A DNA stretch of 64,000 bases. Source: Streptomyces plumbidurans (GTDB taxonomy: Bacteria > Actinomycetota > Actinomycetes > Streptomycetales > Streptomycetaceae). The DNA is taken from assembly GCF_019857225.1 (NCBI RefSeq), contig NZ_JAFJSY010000002.1, positions 62,001-126,000 of the forward strand, read 5' to 3'. Shown piece after piece: positions 32,758 through 41,535 of this stretch; the stretch's first letter is position 1; each line of letters starts with the position of its first letter. The position numbers were made by a program, and so were the translations under genes. Below the pieces are notes generated by a model, which was not told the origin of the DNA, did not search any database, and saw nothing but the letters and a program-made list of their open reading frames with translations.

Positions 32758-34881
32758 GTGACCGCCGAAACGTCCGTGCCGTCCACAGCGCTGCTGGCAG
32801 GAGCAGACCGGGACGGTTCCAACTACACCGCGCGGCACCTGCTCGTCCTCGAGGGGCTCGAGGCCGTGCGGAAGCGTCCGGGCATGTACATCGGGTCGAC
32901 CGACAGTCGCGGCCTGATGCACTGCCTGTGGGAAATCATCGACAACTCCGTGGACGAGGCCCTGGGGGGCTACTGCGATCACATCGATGTGATCCTCCAC
33001 GACGACGGCTCGGTGGACGTACGGGACAACGGCCGGGGCATCCCGGTCGACGTCGAGCCGAAGACGGGCCTGTCCGGCGTCGAGGTCGTCATGACCAAGC
33101 TGCACGCCGGCGGCAAGTTCGGCGGCGGCTCGTACGCCGCCTCCGGCGGTCTGCACGGCGTCGGCGCCTCCGTGGTGAACGCCCTGTCGGCCCGCCTGGA
33201 CGTCGAGGTGGACCGCGGCGGCCACACCCACGCGATCAGCTTCCGGCGCGGTGTACCGGGCGCCTTCGCCACGAGCGGCCCCGACGCCAAGTTCGAGGCC
33301 GGCAGCGGCCTGCGCAAGACCAAGAAGATCCCCAAGACCCGCAGCGGCACGCGCGTGCGCTACTGGGCCGACCGACAGATCTTCCTCAAGGACGCCAAGC
33401 TCTCCCTGGAGACGCTGCACCAGCGCGCTCGCCAGACCGCCTTCCTGGTGCCCGGCCTGACCATCGTCGTCCGTGACGAGCTCGGCCTCGGCGAGGGCGG
33501 CAGCAAGGGCGAGGAGTCGTTCCGCTTCGACGGCGGCATCAGCGAGTTCTGCGAGTACCTGGCGAGCGACAAGCCGGTCTGCGACGTCCTGCGCCTGTCC
33601 GGCCAGGGCACCTTCCGGGAGACGGTCCCTGTCCTCGACGAGCACGGGCAGATGACGCCCACCCAGGTCACCCGGGAGCTCGACGTCGATGTCGCGATGC
33701 GCTGGGGCACGGGGTACGACACGACCCTGAGGTCGTTCGTGAACATCATCGCCACCCCCAAGGGAGGCACCCACGTCGCGGGCTTCGAGACGGCCGTGAC
33801 CAGCACGATCAACGAGGTGCTGCGCGCCAAGAAGCTGCTGCGCGTCGCCGAGGACGACGTCGTCAAGGACGACGCCCTCGAGGGCCTCACGGCGGTCGTC
33901 ACCGTGCGCCTGGCCGAGCCGCAGTTCGAAGGCCAGACCAAGGAGGTCCTCGGCACCTCGGCGGCCCGGCGCATCGTGAACACGGTGGTCGCCAAGGAAC
34001 TCAAGGCGTTCCTGACCTCCACCAAGAGGGACGCCGCCGCACAGGCGCGCGTGGTCATGGAGAAGGCCGTCGCCGCCGCGCGCACGCGCATCGCGGCCCG
34101 CCAGCACAAGGACGCCCAGCGTCGGAAGACGGCTCTGGAGTCCTCGTCGCTGCCGGCCAAGCTCGCGGACTGCCGCAGCGACGACGTGGACCGCAGCGAG
34201 CTGTTCATCGTGGAGGGGGACTCCGCGCTCGGCACGGCCAAGCTCGCCCGGAACTCCGAGTTCCAGGCGCTGCTGCCCATCCGCGGCAAGATCCTCAACG
34301 TCCAGAAGTCGTCCGTGACCGACATGCTCAAGAACGCCGAGTGCGGCGCGATCATCCAGGTCATAGGAGCCGGCTCGGGCCGTACGTTCGACATCGACGC
34401 CGCCCGCTACGGCAAGATCATCATGATGACGGATGCCGATGTCGACGGCTCCCACATCCGGACCCTGCTGCTGACGCTCTTCCACCGCTACATGCGGCCC
34501 ATGGTCGAGGCGGGCCGGGTCTTCGCCGCGGTGCCGCCGCTGCACCGCATCGAGATCGTCCAGCCGAAGAAGGGCCAGGACAAGTACGTCTACACGTACT
34601 CGGACCGGGAACTGCGCGACAAACTGCTGGAGTTCGAGAGCAAGGGCATCCGGTACAAGGACTCCATCCAGCGCTACAAGGGCCTCGGCGAGATGGACGC
34701 CGACCAGCTGGCCGAGACGACGATGGACCCGCGCCACCGCACCCTGCGCCGGATCAACCTCTCCGACCTGGACTCCGCCGAGACGGTCTTCGATCTGCTG
34801 ATGGGCAACGACGTGGCTCCGCGCAAGGAGTTCATCTCCAGCTCGGCGGCGACGCTGGACCGCTCCCGCATCGACGCGTAG
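32758..34881 (+). CDS. parE: DNA topoisomerase IV subunit B (ParE / second GyrB)
   Basis: A 707-residue ATPase subunit of type IIA topoisomerase, which separates linked daughter chromosomes. The GHKL ATPase motif DNSVDEALGG begins at residue 62, GRGIPVD follows, and GGLHGVGASVVNALS forms the ATP lid. The TOPRIM domain shows VEGDSALGTAKLARN near 485 and DADVDGSHI near 559. The GTG at 32758 comes after GCGAGGAGC; the frame is open further upstream but not conserved. The length equals streptomycete ParE. The partner subunit parC lies 17 kb away on the opposite strand in this window. A 37-bp tandem repeat overlaps its stop codon. Confidence 0.95.
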   Translation: MTAETSVPSTALLAGADRDGSNYTARHLLVLEGLEAVRKRPGMYIGSTDSRGLMHCLWEIIDNSVDEALGGYCDHIDVILHDDGSVDVRDNGRGIPVDVEPKTGLSGVEVVMTKLHAGGKFGGGSYAASGGLHGVGASVVNALSARLDVEVDRGGHTHAISFRRGVPGAFATSGPDAKFEAGSGLRKTKKIPKTRSGTRVRYWADRQIFLKDAKLSLETLHQRARQTAFLVPGLTIVVRDELGLGEGGSKGEESFRFDGGISEFCEYLASDKPVCDVLRLSGQGTFRETVPVLDEHGQMTPTQVTRELDVDVAMRWGTGYDTTLRSFVNIIATPKGGTHVAGFETAVTSTINEVLRAKKLLRVAEDDVVKDDALEGLTAVVTVRLAEPQFEGQTKEVLGTSAARRIVNTVVAKELKAFLTSTKRDAAAQARVVMEKAVAAARTRIAARQHKDAQRRKTALESSSLPAKLADCRSDDVDRSELFIVEGDSALGTAKLARNSEFQALLPIRGKILNVQKSSVTDMLKNAECGAIIQVIGAGSGRTFDIDAARYGKIIMMTDADVDGSHIRTLLLTLFHRYMRPMVEAGRVFAAVPPLHRIEIVQPKKGQDKYVYTYSDRELRDKLLEFESKGIRYKDSIQRYKGLGEMDADQLAETTMDPRHRTLRRINLSDLDSAETVFDLLMGNDVAPRKEFISSSAATLDRSRIDA

Positions 34882-34968
34882 CCGCTGCGTTCGGGATCGG
34901 CCCCGCACTGACACGTAGCCGCTGCGTTCGAGATCGGCCCCGCATCGGCACGTAGCCGCCGCGTCCGG
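34877..34968 (+). repeat. 37-bp tandem repeat at the end of parE
   Basis: Units 34877-34913 and 34914-34950 are 37 bases each and differ at about six positions; a third partial unit begins at 34951 (CGTAGCCGCCGCGTCCGG). All start with CGTAGCCGC and contain GATCGGCCCCGCA. The first unit contains the parE stop codon (TAG at 34879-34881). Confidence 0.92.
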
Positions 34969-35012
34969 TCCGAGCGGGAGTTCGTCCGGTCGCCACCAGC
35001 GATGTCGTACGG

Positions 35013-35036
35013 CGGCTCCACCCACGGGTGGAGCCG
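35013..35036 (+). terminator. terminator after parE
   Basis: CGGCTCCACCC and GGGTGGAGCCG are perfect 11-base arms with a very short centre, following the tandem repeat. Confidence 0.75.
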
Positions 35037-35164
35037 GCGGGCGTTTACGGATCCACCCACGATCCACCCCAGCGCCGATCTGCTGACCTGCGGATCTCCG
35101 TAGCGTCGAAGGCGTCGGGCAGCAGTCGCTGTCGCGGCTCCCTTCTTCGCTCACGGAGGCATTG

Positions 35165-35689
35165 ATGTCCGGGCTCGTCAACGCGTTGGTGATCGTGGCC
35201 GTGGTCGTCCTGGTGATCGTCCGGCAGTTCCGCGCACAGCAGATCGGCACCGGGAAGCGCTGGTGGCTCGTGCCCGCGGTCATCGCCGTTCTCGCGCTGC
35301 GCCAACCCGGCATCGTCGACCCCCATCACCACACCACATCGATCGTGCTGCTCGGCGTCGAGCTGCTCATAGGCCTCGCCACGGGTGCCGGCTGGGCCTG
35401 GACCACCCGGATATGGGCGCAGCCGGACGGCTCGGTGTGGAGCAAGAGCACCAAGGCGAGCGTCACCGTCTGGATCGTCGGCATCGCCCTGCGCGCCGGT
35501 CTCTACGCGCTCGGTGCCGCCGTCGGCGTCCACCAGGACAGCGCCGCCCTGCTCCTCGCCCTCGCCGCCACCCTCCTGGTCCGCTCGGGACTCCTGATGT
35601 GGCGGGCCCAGTCCATCGCCCCGGCTGCGGGTTCCACCACGGCGTACGGTGACCACAAGGCCCGCCCCGCACGGAAGGAGCGTGTGTGA
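35165..35689 (+). CDS. DUF1453 (CcdC-like) membrane protein
   Basis: A 174-residue integral membrane protein, DUF1453-like. Four or five hydrophobic segments are visible: LVNALVIVAVVVLVIVRQF at the start, WWLVPAVIAVLAL, IVLLGVELLIGLATG, ASVTVWIVGIALRAGLYAL and AALLLALAATLLVRSGLLMW. The C-terminal tail is basic. The ATG at 35165 is 5 bases after CGGAGG. Its stop codon overlaps the start of the histidine kinase gene by 4 bases, so it is translationally coupled to a two-component system; it may be an accessory sensor or an envelope protein governed by it. Confidence 0.85.
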   Translation: MSGLVNALVIVAVVVLVIVRQFRAQQIGTGKRWWLVPAVIAVLALRQPGIVDPHHHTTSIVLLGVELLIGLATGAGWAWTTRIWAQPDGSVWSKSTKASVTVWIVGIALRAGLYALGAAVGVHQDSAALLLALAATLLVRSGLLMWRAQSIAPAAGSTTAYGDHKARPARKERV

Positions 35690-36837
35690 CGGAGAACGTC
35701 TGGACGCGCTGGCCCTCGCGGGAGGCGCTCGGGAAAGCAGGCACATCACGACCCCGGCGCGTGATCGCCTGGGTCGTGAGGCTGGCGGCCCTGGGGTTTC
35801 TGCTGTGGGCCGCCTTCCACGGCAACCGGGTCCACGGCTGGGTGGCGGTCGCCGGTGGTGCCGGGGTGGTTCTGGCCGCATTTCTAGGCTGGGCCTTCTA
35901 CCGCACCACGCTGCAGCACAGGCTGTGGCCCTCCCTGGCGTGCATGCTCCTGTTGCTGGGACTGGCCGTGTCGGCCCAGGCCGGGGGATTCCAGGGGCCC
36001 GCCTTCGTCCTGTGGTGCGCCTGCGCCGTCTCCGCTCTCGAGCGACTGCCGCTGGCGGTCGCCCTGCCGACAGCCGCCGTCGCCCTGTCCTCGTACGCGG
36101 CGGTGAACAACGACGTGTGGCTGACCACGGCGGCCACCACGGCGGGTCTCGCCCTGGCCGGCTATGTGCTGCGGCTCGACGCCGAGGCGCGTGGCCAGGC
36201 GCAGAGACTGCTCGCCCAGGAGCGGGCCGCGCGGGCCGCCGAGGCGGAGTCGGCTGCGCTGGCGGAACGGGCCCGGATCGCGCGGGAGATCCACGACGTG
36301 CTCGCGCACAGCCTCTCCGCGCAGCTCGTGCACCTGGAGGCGGCCAGGCTGCTGATCGAGCGCGGCGCCGACCGCGAGCAGATCCTGAACCGGGTGGTGG
36401 CGGCACGCGGCATGGCACGCGACGGCCTCGACGAGACGCGGCAGGCACTCTCCGCACTGCGCGGCGACATGACCCCGCTGGAGGACTTCCTCGCGCAGCT
36501 CGTCGATACGACGGCGGGTGCGGAGGTCACCATTACGGGTGAGCGCAGGAAGCTGCCGGCCGAGGCTTCTCAGGCGGTGCGCAGGGTCGCCCAGGAGGCC
36601 CTGACGAACGTCCGCAAGCATGCGCCGGGGGCGAAAGTGCAGGTGCGGCTCGACTACAGCGAGCGGCAAGTGACGCTGGACGTGCGGGACTTCGGAGGTT
36701 CACCGGGCGAGCTCACCGAAGCGGGCGGCGGGTACGGTCTGCTGGGCATGCGCGAGAGGGCCGAGCTGCTCGGCGGCTCGCTGGAGGCAGGGCGGGACAA
36801 GGAGGGGTTCGCGGTGACATTGAAGGTGCCCGTATGA
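35686..36837 (+). CDS. NarL-type sensor histidine kinase
   Basis: A 383-residue membrane kinase. The N-terminal half has about five or six hydrophobic segments (VVRLAALGFLLWAAF, WVAVAGGAGVVLAAFLGWAF, LACMLLLLGLAVSA, LPLAVALPTAAVALS). A HisKA_3 dimerisation domain follows, with phosphorylatable His203 in REIHDVLAHS. The HATPase domain shows EALTNVRKHAPGA and GGGYGLLGMRERAELLGG. Lacking a large external domain, it probably senses a signal at or in the membrane. The GTG overlaps the previous stop by 4 bases, and the response regulator start overlaps its own stop by 4, so all three genes form a tightly coupled operon. Confidence 0.92.
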   Translation: MTENVWTRWPSREALGKAGTSRPRRVIAWVVRLAALGFLLWAAFHGNRVHGWVAVAGGAGVVLAAFLGWAFYRTTLQHRLWPSLACMLLLLGLAVSAQAGGFQGPAFVLWCACAVSALERLPLAVALPTAAVALSSYAAVNNDVWLTTAATTAGLALAGYVLRLDAEARGQAQRLLAQERAARAAEAESAALAERARIAREIHDVLAHSLSAQLVHLEAARLLIERGADREQILNRVVAARGMARDGLDETRQALSALRGDMTPLEDFLAQLVDTTAGAEVTITGERRKLPAEASQAVRRVAQEALTNVRKHAPGAKVQVRLDYSERQVTLDVRDFGGSPGELTEAGGGYGLLGMRERAELLGGSLEAGRDKEGFAVTLKVPV

Positions 36838-37517
36838 CCGATGGGGTCGAGGGCAGGCCTGCGCGTGTGGTGGTCGCGGACGATCAGACGGTGGTGCGTG
36901 AGGGCATCGTGATGCTGCTGGGCCTGCTGCCCGGGATCGAGGTGGTCGGCGCCGCGGGGGACGGGTTTGAGGCGGTGCGGCTCGTCGCCGAACTCGCCCC
37001 GGACGTCGTGCTGATGGACCTGCGCATGCCGCGCTGCGACGGTGTGGAGGCGACCCGGCGGATCCGTGCCGAGCACCCCGGCACGCAGGTCGTGGTGCTC
37101 ACGACCTACGCGGACGACGACTCCCTGTTCCCGGCTCTGCGGGCGGGGGCGCGGGGCTATCTCACCAAGGATGCGGGCGGGGACGAGATCGTACGGGCCG
37201 TGCAGAGCGTGCTGTCCGGGGACGCGGGGCTGTCGCCGAGCATCCAACGCCGGCTGCTGGAGCGGCTGTCCGGTCCCGAGCCGCAGCCGGTGGCGGTGAC
37301 CGAGGCGCCGGACGGGCTCACCACGCGCGAGACCGAGGTGCTGCTGCTGATCGCCGAGGGGTTCAGCAACCAGGAGATCGCCCGCAAGCTGCATGTCTCG
37401 ACGGCGACGGTGAAGACCCACATCAACAACCTCTTCGCCAAGACGGGGCTCAAGGACCGTGCGCAGGCGGTGCGGTACGCGTACGCGAAGGGGCTCGCGC
37501 GGCCACCCGCGCAATGA
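36834..37517 (+). CDS. NarL/FixJ-family response regulator
   Basis: A 227-residue transcription factor, partner of the kinase encoded just upstream. The receiver domain has DDQ near the start, Asp62 in LMDLRMP and Lys in YLTKDAG. The LuxR-type helix-turn-helix (LTTRETEVLLLIAEGFSNQEIARKL, STATVKTHINNLFAKTG, in pieces) is at about 160-220. The ATG overlaps the kinase stop by 4 bases. The next operon carries a DUF485 protein and an acetate-type symporter only about 70 bases downstream, a possible target. Confidence 0.95.
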   Translation: MTDGVEGRPARVVVADDQTVVREGIVMLLGLLPGIEVVGAAGDGFEAVRLVAELAPDVVLMDLRMPRCDGVEATRRIRAEHPGTQVVVLTTYADDDSLFPALRAGARGYLTKDAGGDEIVRAVQSVLSGDAGLSPSIQRRLLERLSGPEPQPVAVTEAPDGLTTRETEVLLLIAEGFSNQEIARKLHVSTATVKTHINNLFAKTGLKDRAQAVRYAYAKGLARPPAQ

Positions 37518-37586
37518 GTCACCTGATGGGGTGAAGAGCGAGGGGAAGAAGAGTCACGGATCTTCCCGTTCTGTCCATCCTTGGGC

Positions 37587-38153
37587 ATGCAGTCAAGCAA
37601 CGGCCGGCCCCGCGCTGACGGGGGTGGCGCCGATGGTTCGGCCGACCACCGTGAGGATCACGTTCCGTCCCCTGCCGAGGAACCCGGGAGCGTGAGGTAC
37701 GAGGACCCGTGGTACGACGCTCTCGCCTCCGGGTGGGGCGAGTCGGACGGCCCCGGCGGACAGGTTCCCGTCCCCGGACCCGGGATCGCTCCCGCGCGCA
37801 GGGAGGGTGGCGACGAGGCAGTGGTCGATGTCTACCTGGAGGTGCAGCGCAGTGCGGCGTTCCGGGAAGTGCGCAGCACTTATCGCAGGTTCGTGGTGCC
37901 GGGGGTCGTCGTCTTCCTCAGCTGGTACGTGGGGTACGTCGTGGCGGCCACCACCGCACCGGGGCTGATGGCGCGGCCCGTGGCGGGCGCCGTGAACGTG
38001 GCGATGCTGGCCGGGCTCGGGCAGTTCCTGACGACGTTCCTGTTCGCCTGGGCCTACGCACGGCACGCGCGGCTGCGCAGGGACCGGGCCGCCCTCGAAC
38101 TGCGGTGGGACACACAGGAGTTGACGCGCGGGGCGCAGGGTGGTGTGGCGTGA
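37587..38153 (+). CDS. DUF485 family membrane protein
   Basis: About 188 residues. The C-terminal half is the DUF485 domain: FREVRSTYRRFVVPGVVVFL, two hydrophobic helices (VVFLSWYVGYVVAATTA and VAMLAGLGQFLTTFLFAWAYA) and an ARHARLRRD tail. Residues 1-75 are acidic and Pro/Gly-rich. DUF485 proteins regularly precede acetate-type symporters (the YjcH-ActP arrangement in E. coli), and here the symporter start overlaps the stop by 4 bases. The start is uncertain: ATG 37587, TTG 37581 or GTG 37692. Confidence 0.9.
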   Translation: MQSSNGRPRADGGGADGSADHREDHVPSPAEEPGSVRYEDPWYDALASGWGESDGPGGQVPVPGPGIAPARREGGDEAVVDVYLEVQRSAAFREVRSTYRRFVVPGVVVFLSWYVGYVVAATTAPGLMARPVAGAVNVAMLAGLGQFLTTFLFAWAYARHARLRRDRAALELRWDTQELTRGAQGGVA

Positions 38154-39742
38154 CGGGCAACCATCAGACACTGGCGCTGATCCTGTTCAGCGCGTTCATC
38201 GCCGTCACGCTGGCGATCACGACATGGGTGAGCCGCAACCGGCATGGATCCGCGGAGGAGTTCTACGCGGGCGGGCGTCTCTTCTCCCCGATGGAAAATG
38301 GTTTTGCCATCGCGGGCGACTACATGTCGGCGGCCTCCTTTCTGGGAGTCACAGGGCTCATCGCGCTGTTCGGGTACGACGGGCTGCTGTATGTGGTGGG
38401 CTTCCTGGTCGCCTGGCTGGTCGTGCTGTTCCTCGTCGCCGAACTGGTGCGCAACTGCGGGCGGTTCACGCTGGCCGACGTCGTGGCGGCGCGGATGAGC
38501 GAGCGGCCCGTGCGGATCGCGGCGGGAACGTCCTCGGTCACCGTGTCCGTTCTGTATCTGGTGGCGCAGATGGTGGGGGCGGGAAGCCTGGTCGCGCTGC
38601 TGCTCGGAGGGACGAGCCCGGCCGCGCGGGCCTGGACCGTCATCGGCGTCGGCGCGCTCATGGTGATCTATGTGTCGCTGGGCGGGATGCGGGCCACCAC
38701 CTGGATCCAGATCGTCAAGGCGGTCCTGCTGCTGGCCGGCACGATCGTGCTGACCGTGCTCGTCCTGCTGCGGTTCCACGGCGACTTCGACCGGTTGCTG
38801 CTGACGGCGGCCGGGCGCAGCGGTCACGGGGACGCGTTCCTGACGCCGGGCCTGAAGTACGGCGGGGACTGGACCGCCCGCTTCGACTTCATCAGTCTCG
38901 GTCTTGCCCTGGTGCTGGGCACGGCGGGGCTGCCGCACATCCTGTCCCGCTTCTACACCGTGCCCACCGCCCGGGCCGCGCGACGCTCGGCGCTCTGGTC
39001 GATCGGGCTCATCGGCGGCTTCTACCTGATGACGATCGTCCTCGGCCTCGGCGCGGCCGCGATCGTGGGACCGGAGGCGATCAGAGGGTCGAACGCGGCA
39101 GGCAACACGGCGGTCCCACTCCTCGCCCTCGATGTGGGCGGCGGTGCGAACTCCACGGGTGGAACGATTCTTTTCGCGGTCGTCGCCGCCGTCGCCTTCG
39201 CCACGATCCTCGCGGTGGTCGCCGGCATCACGCTCGCCTCCTCGGCGTCCGTGGCTCACGACCTGTATGCGTCCCTGCGGCGCGGGCACGCGAAGCCGCG
39301 CAGCGAGGTGGCCGTGGCGCGGGTCGCGTCCGTCGGCATCGGCGTGGTCGCGATCGCCCTCGGGCTGCTGGCCCGCGATCTCAACGTCGCCTTCCTGGTC
39401 GGCCTGGCCTTCGCGGTCGCCGCGTCGGCGAACCTCCCGGCGCTGCTCTACTCGCTGTTCTGGCGCGGCTTCACCACGCGCGGCGCGGTGTGGGCCGTCT
39501 ATGGCGGGCTGATCCCCGCGCTGGTCCTCGTCGTCCTGTCGCCAGTGGTCTCGGGCAGCCCGGAATCGCTGTTCCCGGGCGTGGACTTCCAGTACTTCCC
39601 GCTCCAGAACCCCGGTCTCGTGTCGATCCCGATGGGCTTCCTCGCGGGCTGGCTCGGCACCGTCACCTCCGGCGAGGTCCCCGACGAGGCCAAGCACGCG
39701 GAGACCGAGGTGCGGTCGCTGACGGGGGCGGGAGCCGCGTAA
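38150..39742 (+). CDS. sodium:solute symporter, acetate permease ActP-like
   Basis: A 530-residue member of the SSS (sodium:solute symporter) family with about 13 hydrophobic helices. Seen: TTWVSRNRHGSAEEFYAGGR, GDYMSAASFLGVTGLIALFGYDGLLY (in pieces), VYLSLGGMRATTWIQ-type VSLGGMRATTW, and ILSRFYTVPTARAARRS. It resembles ActP/MctC, which take up acetate and other short monocarboxylates. The GTG overlaps the DUF485 stop by 4 bases, so the two are translationally coupled. Together with citrate synthases and CitB-type regulators within 10 kb, it suggests a carboxylate-handling neighbourhood. The exact substrate is inferred. Confidence 0.93.
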   Translation: MTGNHQTLALILFSAFIAVTLAITTWVSRNRHGSAEEFYAGGRLFSPMENGFAIAGDYMSAASFLGVTGLIALFGYDGLLYVVGFLVAWLVVLFLVAELVRNCGRFTLADVVAARMSERPVRIAAGTSSVTVSVLYLVAQMVGAGSLVALLLGGTSPAARAWTVIGVGALMVIYVSLGGMRATTWIQIVKAVLLLAGTIVLTVLVLLRFHGDFDRLLLTAAGRSGHGDAFLTPGLKYGGDWTARFDFISLGLALVLGTAGLPHILSRFYTVPTARAARRSALWSIGLIGGFYLMTIVLGLGAAAIVGPEAIRGSNAAGNTAVPLLALDVGGGANSTGGTILFAVVAAVAFATILAVVAGITLASSASVAHDLYASLRRGHAKPRSEVAVARVASVGIGVVAIALGLLARDLNVAFLVGLAFAVAASANLPALLYSLFWRGFTTRGAVWAVYGGLIPALVLVVLSPVVSGSPESLFPGVDFQYFPLQNPGLVSIPMGFLAGWLGTVTSGEVPDEAKHAETEVRSLTGAGAA

Positions 39743-39762
39743 AAACCGCCGCTGTCACCGTC

Positions 39763-39834
39763 GTACGAGGAACGACTGCCGTGCGAGGAACGACTGCCGT
39801 GCGAGGAGCGACGGCCGTGCGAGGAGCGACGGCG
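39763..39834 (+). repeat. four tandem 18-bp repeats
   Basis: Units at 39763, 39781, 39799 and 39817 read GTGCGAGGAACGACTGCC or GTGCGAGGAGCGACGGCC with a few changes. They lie between the convergent symporter and response regulator genes, with no hairpin terminator visible there. Confidence 0.92.
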
Positions 39835-39863
39835 GAACTTCGGCACAAGGAACCTCGGCGGAA

Positions 39864-40556
39864 CTACGGCGCCACCCATGCGTACAGATGCTCGGGTCTT
39901 CCCGTGTCGCCGTACTTGAGGGTGAGGCGGAGGCGGCCGGCCTGTTCGAGGTTGCGCAGGTAGCGCTGGGCCGTGGAGCGGCTGAGGCCCGTCTCCGCGG
40001 CCACTTCGTGGGCCGAGAGCGGGTGGTCGGCCTGGTGCAGTACGTGGCAGATCAGGTCGCTCGTCGGTTCCGAGTGGCCGCTGGGCAGGCCCGGTGCCGA
40101 CGGCGTCGGAGAGGTGCGCAGGGCTCCGAAGATGCGGTCCACCTGGTCCTGGCCGGCGATGCCGCGGCCGCCGACCCGGTCGACGGTGCGGCGCAGGGCG
40201 GCGTAGGAGTCGAGGCGGGTGCGCAGCGCGGCGAAGGTGAACGGCTTGACCAGGTAGTGCAGTGCGCCGAGGCGCATCGCCGCCTGTACGGTCCCCACGT
40301 CGCTCGCCGCGGTGATCATGATGACGTCCGTGCCGTGGCCCTGTTCGCGCATGCGGTGGACGAGTTCGAGACCCGTCTGGTCGGGCAGGTAGTGGTCGAG
40401 CAGCACCAGATCGATGCCCCCGCGCTGCACGCTGCTCAGCGCCTGGGCAGCGTTGTGCGCCCGGTCGGCCACCCGGAAGCCGGGAACCTTTCCCACGTAC
40501 TTGGCGTTGATCTCAGCGACGCGGAAATCGTCGTCCACGACCAGGACGTCAATCAT
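39864..40556 (-). CDS. CitB-family response regulator, orphan
   Basis: A 230-residue response regulator of the CitB/DcuR/DpiA type. The receiver (1-125) has VVDDD, phosphoacceptor Asp54 in LLDHYLPDQTGLE, MITAASD and Lys in YLVKPF. The C-terminal helix-turn-helix holds PLSAHEVAAETGLSRSTAQRYLRNL and ends LTLKYGDTGRPEHLYAW. The ATG at 40556 is preceded by AAAGAGG. No kinase gene adjoins it; the paralogue at 43597-44277 has one. It is divergent from a NitT/TauT-type ABC transporter operon, which it probably regulates through the 163-base intergenic region. Confidence 0.93.
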   Translation of the reverse strand: MIDVLVVDDDFRVAEINAKYVGKVPGFRVADRAHNAAQALSSVQRGGIDLVLLDHYLPDQTGLELVHRMREQGHGTDVIMITAASDVGTVQAAMRLGALHYLVKPFTFAALRTRLDSYAALRRTVDRVGGRGIAGQDQVDRIFGALRTSPTPSAPGLPSGHSEPTSDLICHVLHQADHPLSAHEVAAETGLSRSTAQRYLRNLEQAGRLRLTLKYGDTGRPEHLYAWVAP

Positions 40557-40625
40557 CGGGCCTCTTTCTGTCAAGGCCTGGCGAACGTTTTTCGCCGGTG
40601 TATCGGCTCCGCAGTTCTAGCGCGA

Positions 40626-40659
40626 GCAAAACGAGCACAACAGGCTGTTGCAAGCAAAA
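40626..40659. promoter_or_regulatory. candidate operator between regulator and ABC transporter genes
   Basis: A perfect inverted repeat CAACA-GGC-TGTTG (40638-40650) is flanked at nearly equal distances by GCAAAA direct repeats (40626-40631, 40654-40659). It lies between divergent genes and is the best candidate for binding of the CitB-type regulator. Confidence 0.5.
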
Positions 40660-40719
40660 GAACGGCATGTGCCCACAAGGCTGCTGCTGTGGCCCGGCCC
40701 ACATCTACCGTCCCCGGCC

Positions 40720-41535
40720 ATGAGCGCAGACACAAGCCCCGCCATCCAGCTACGGGGCGCGAGCAAGATCTTCAAGACCCCGTCGGGGGGTCTGCACACG
40801 GCCGTCAGGGAGCTGGACCTCACGGTCGGGCGGGGCGAGTTCGTGGCGGTCGTCGGTCCCACGGGCTGCGGGAAGTCGACCACGTTGACGCTGGTCAGCG
40901 GGTTGGAGGAGCCCACCGAGGGCGACGTTCTGGTCGCCGGGGAGCCGGTCAACGGCGTCGGTGACAAGGTCGGTTTCGTCTTCCAGCAGGACGCCACCTT
41001 CCCCTGGCGCACGGTCCTGTCCAATGTCATGGCGGGCCCGCGATTTCGCGGTGTGCCCAAGGCGGAGGCCAAGGAGAAGGCGCGCGAGTGGCTGGCCCGC
41101 GTCGGCCTGTCGGCCTTCGAGGACCGCTACCCGCACCAGCTCTCCGGCGGTCAGCGCAAGCGCGTGGCGCTCGCCGCGACCTTCGTCAACGATCCCGAGA
41201 TCCTGCTGATGGACGAGCCGTTCTCGGCGCTCGACGTGCAGACCAGGGCGCTGATGTCGGACGAGCTGCTGGAGCTGTGGGCGGGCACGGGCGCCTCGGT
41301 CGTGTTCGTCACCCATGACCTGGAGGAGTCGATCGCGCTGGCCGACAAGGTCGTCGTGATGACCGCCGGTCCCGCCACCGTCAAGCAGGTCTTCGACATC
41401 GACCTGCCGCGGCCGCGCAAGGTCGAGTCCGTGCGCCTCGAGCCGCGCTTCATCGAGATCTACCGCGAGATCTGGGAGTCCCTGGGCGAAGAGGTCCGGA
41501 TCACCCGCGAGAGGGGTGCCGCCAATGTCGCCTGA
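40720..41535 (+). CDS. NitT/TauT-type ABC transporter ATP-binding protein
   Basis: A 271-residue ATPase. Walker A GPTGCGKST near 50, Q-loop VFQQDATFPWRTVLSN, signature LSGGQRKRVALA, Walker B ILLMDEPFSALD and the switch VTHDLEESIALAD are complete. The Q-loop and D-loop follow the nitrate/taurine/sulfonate (SsuB/TauB/ThiZ) pattern. The ATG at 40720 begins MSADTSPAI; no strong ribosome binding site is visible, and an in-frame GTG further upstream is less likely. It is the first gene of an operon with permease and binding protein. Confidence 0.93.
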   Translation: MSADTSPAIQLRGASKIFKTPSGGLHTAVRELDLTVGRGEFVAVVGPTGCGKSTTLTLVSGLEEPTEGDVLVAGEPVNGVGDKVGFVFQQDATFPWRTVLSNVMAGPRFRGVPKAEAKEKAREWLARVGLSAFEDRYPHQLSGGQRKRVALAATFVNDPEILLMDEPFSALDVQTRALMSDELLELWAGTGASVVFVTHDLEESIALADKVVVMTAGPATVKQVFDIDLPRPRKVESVRLEPRFIEIYREIWESLGEEVRITRERGAANVA

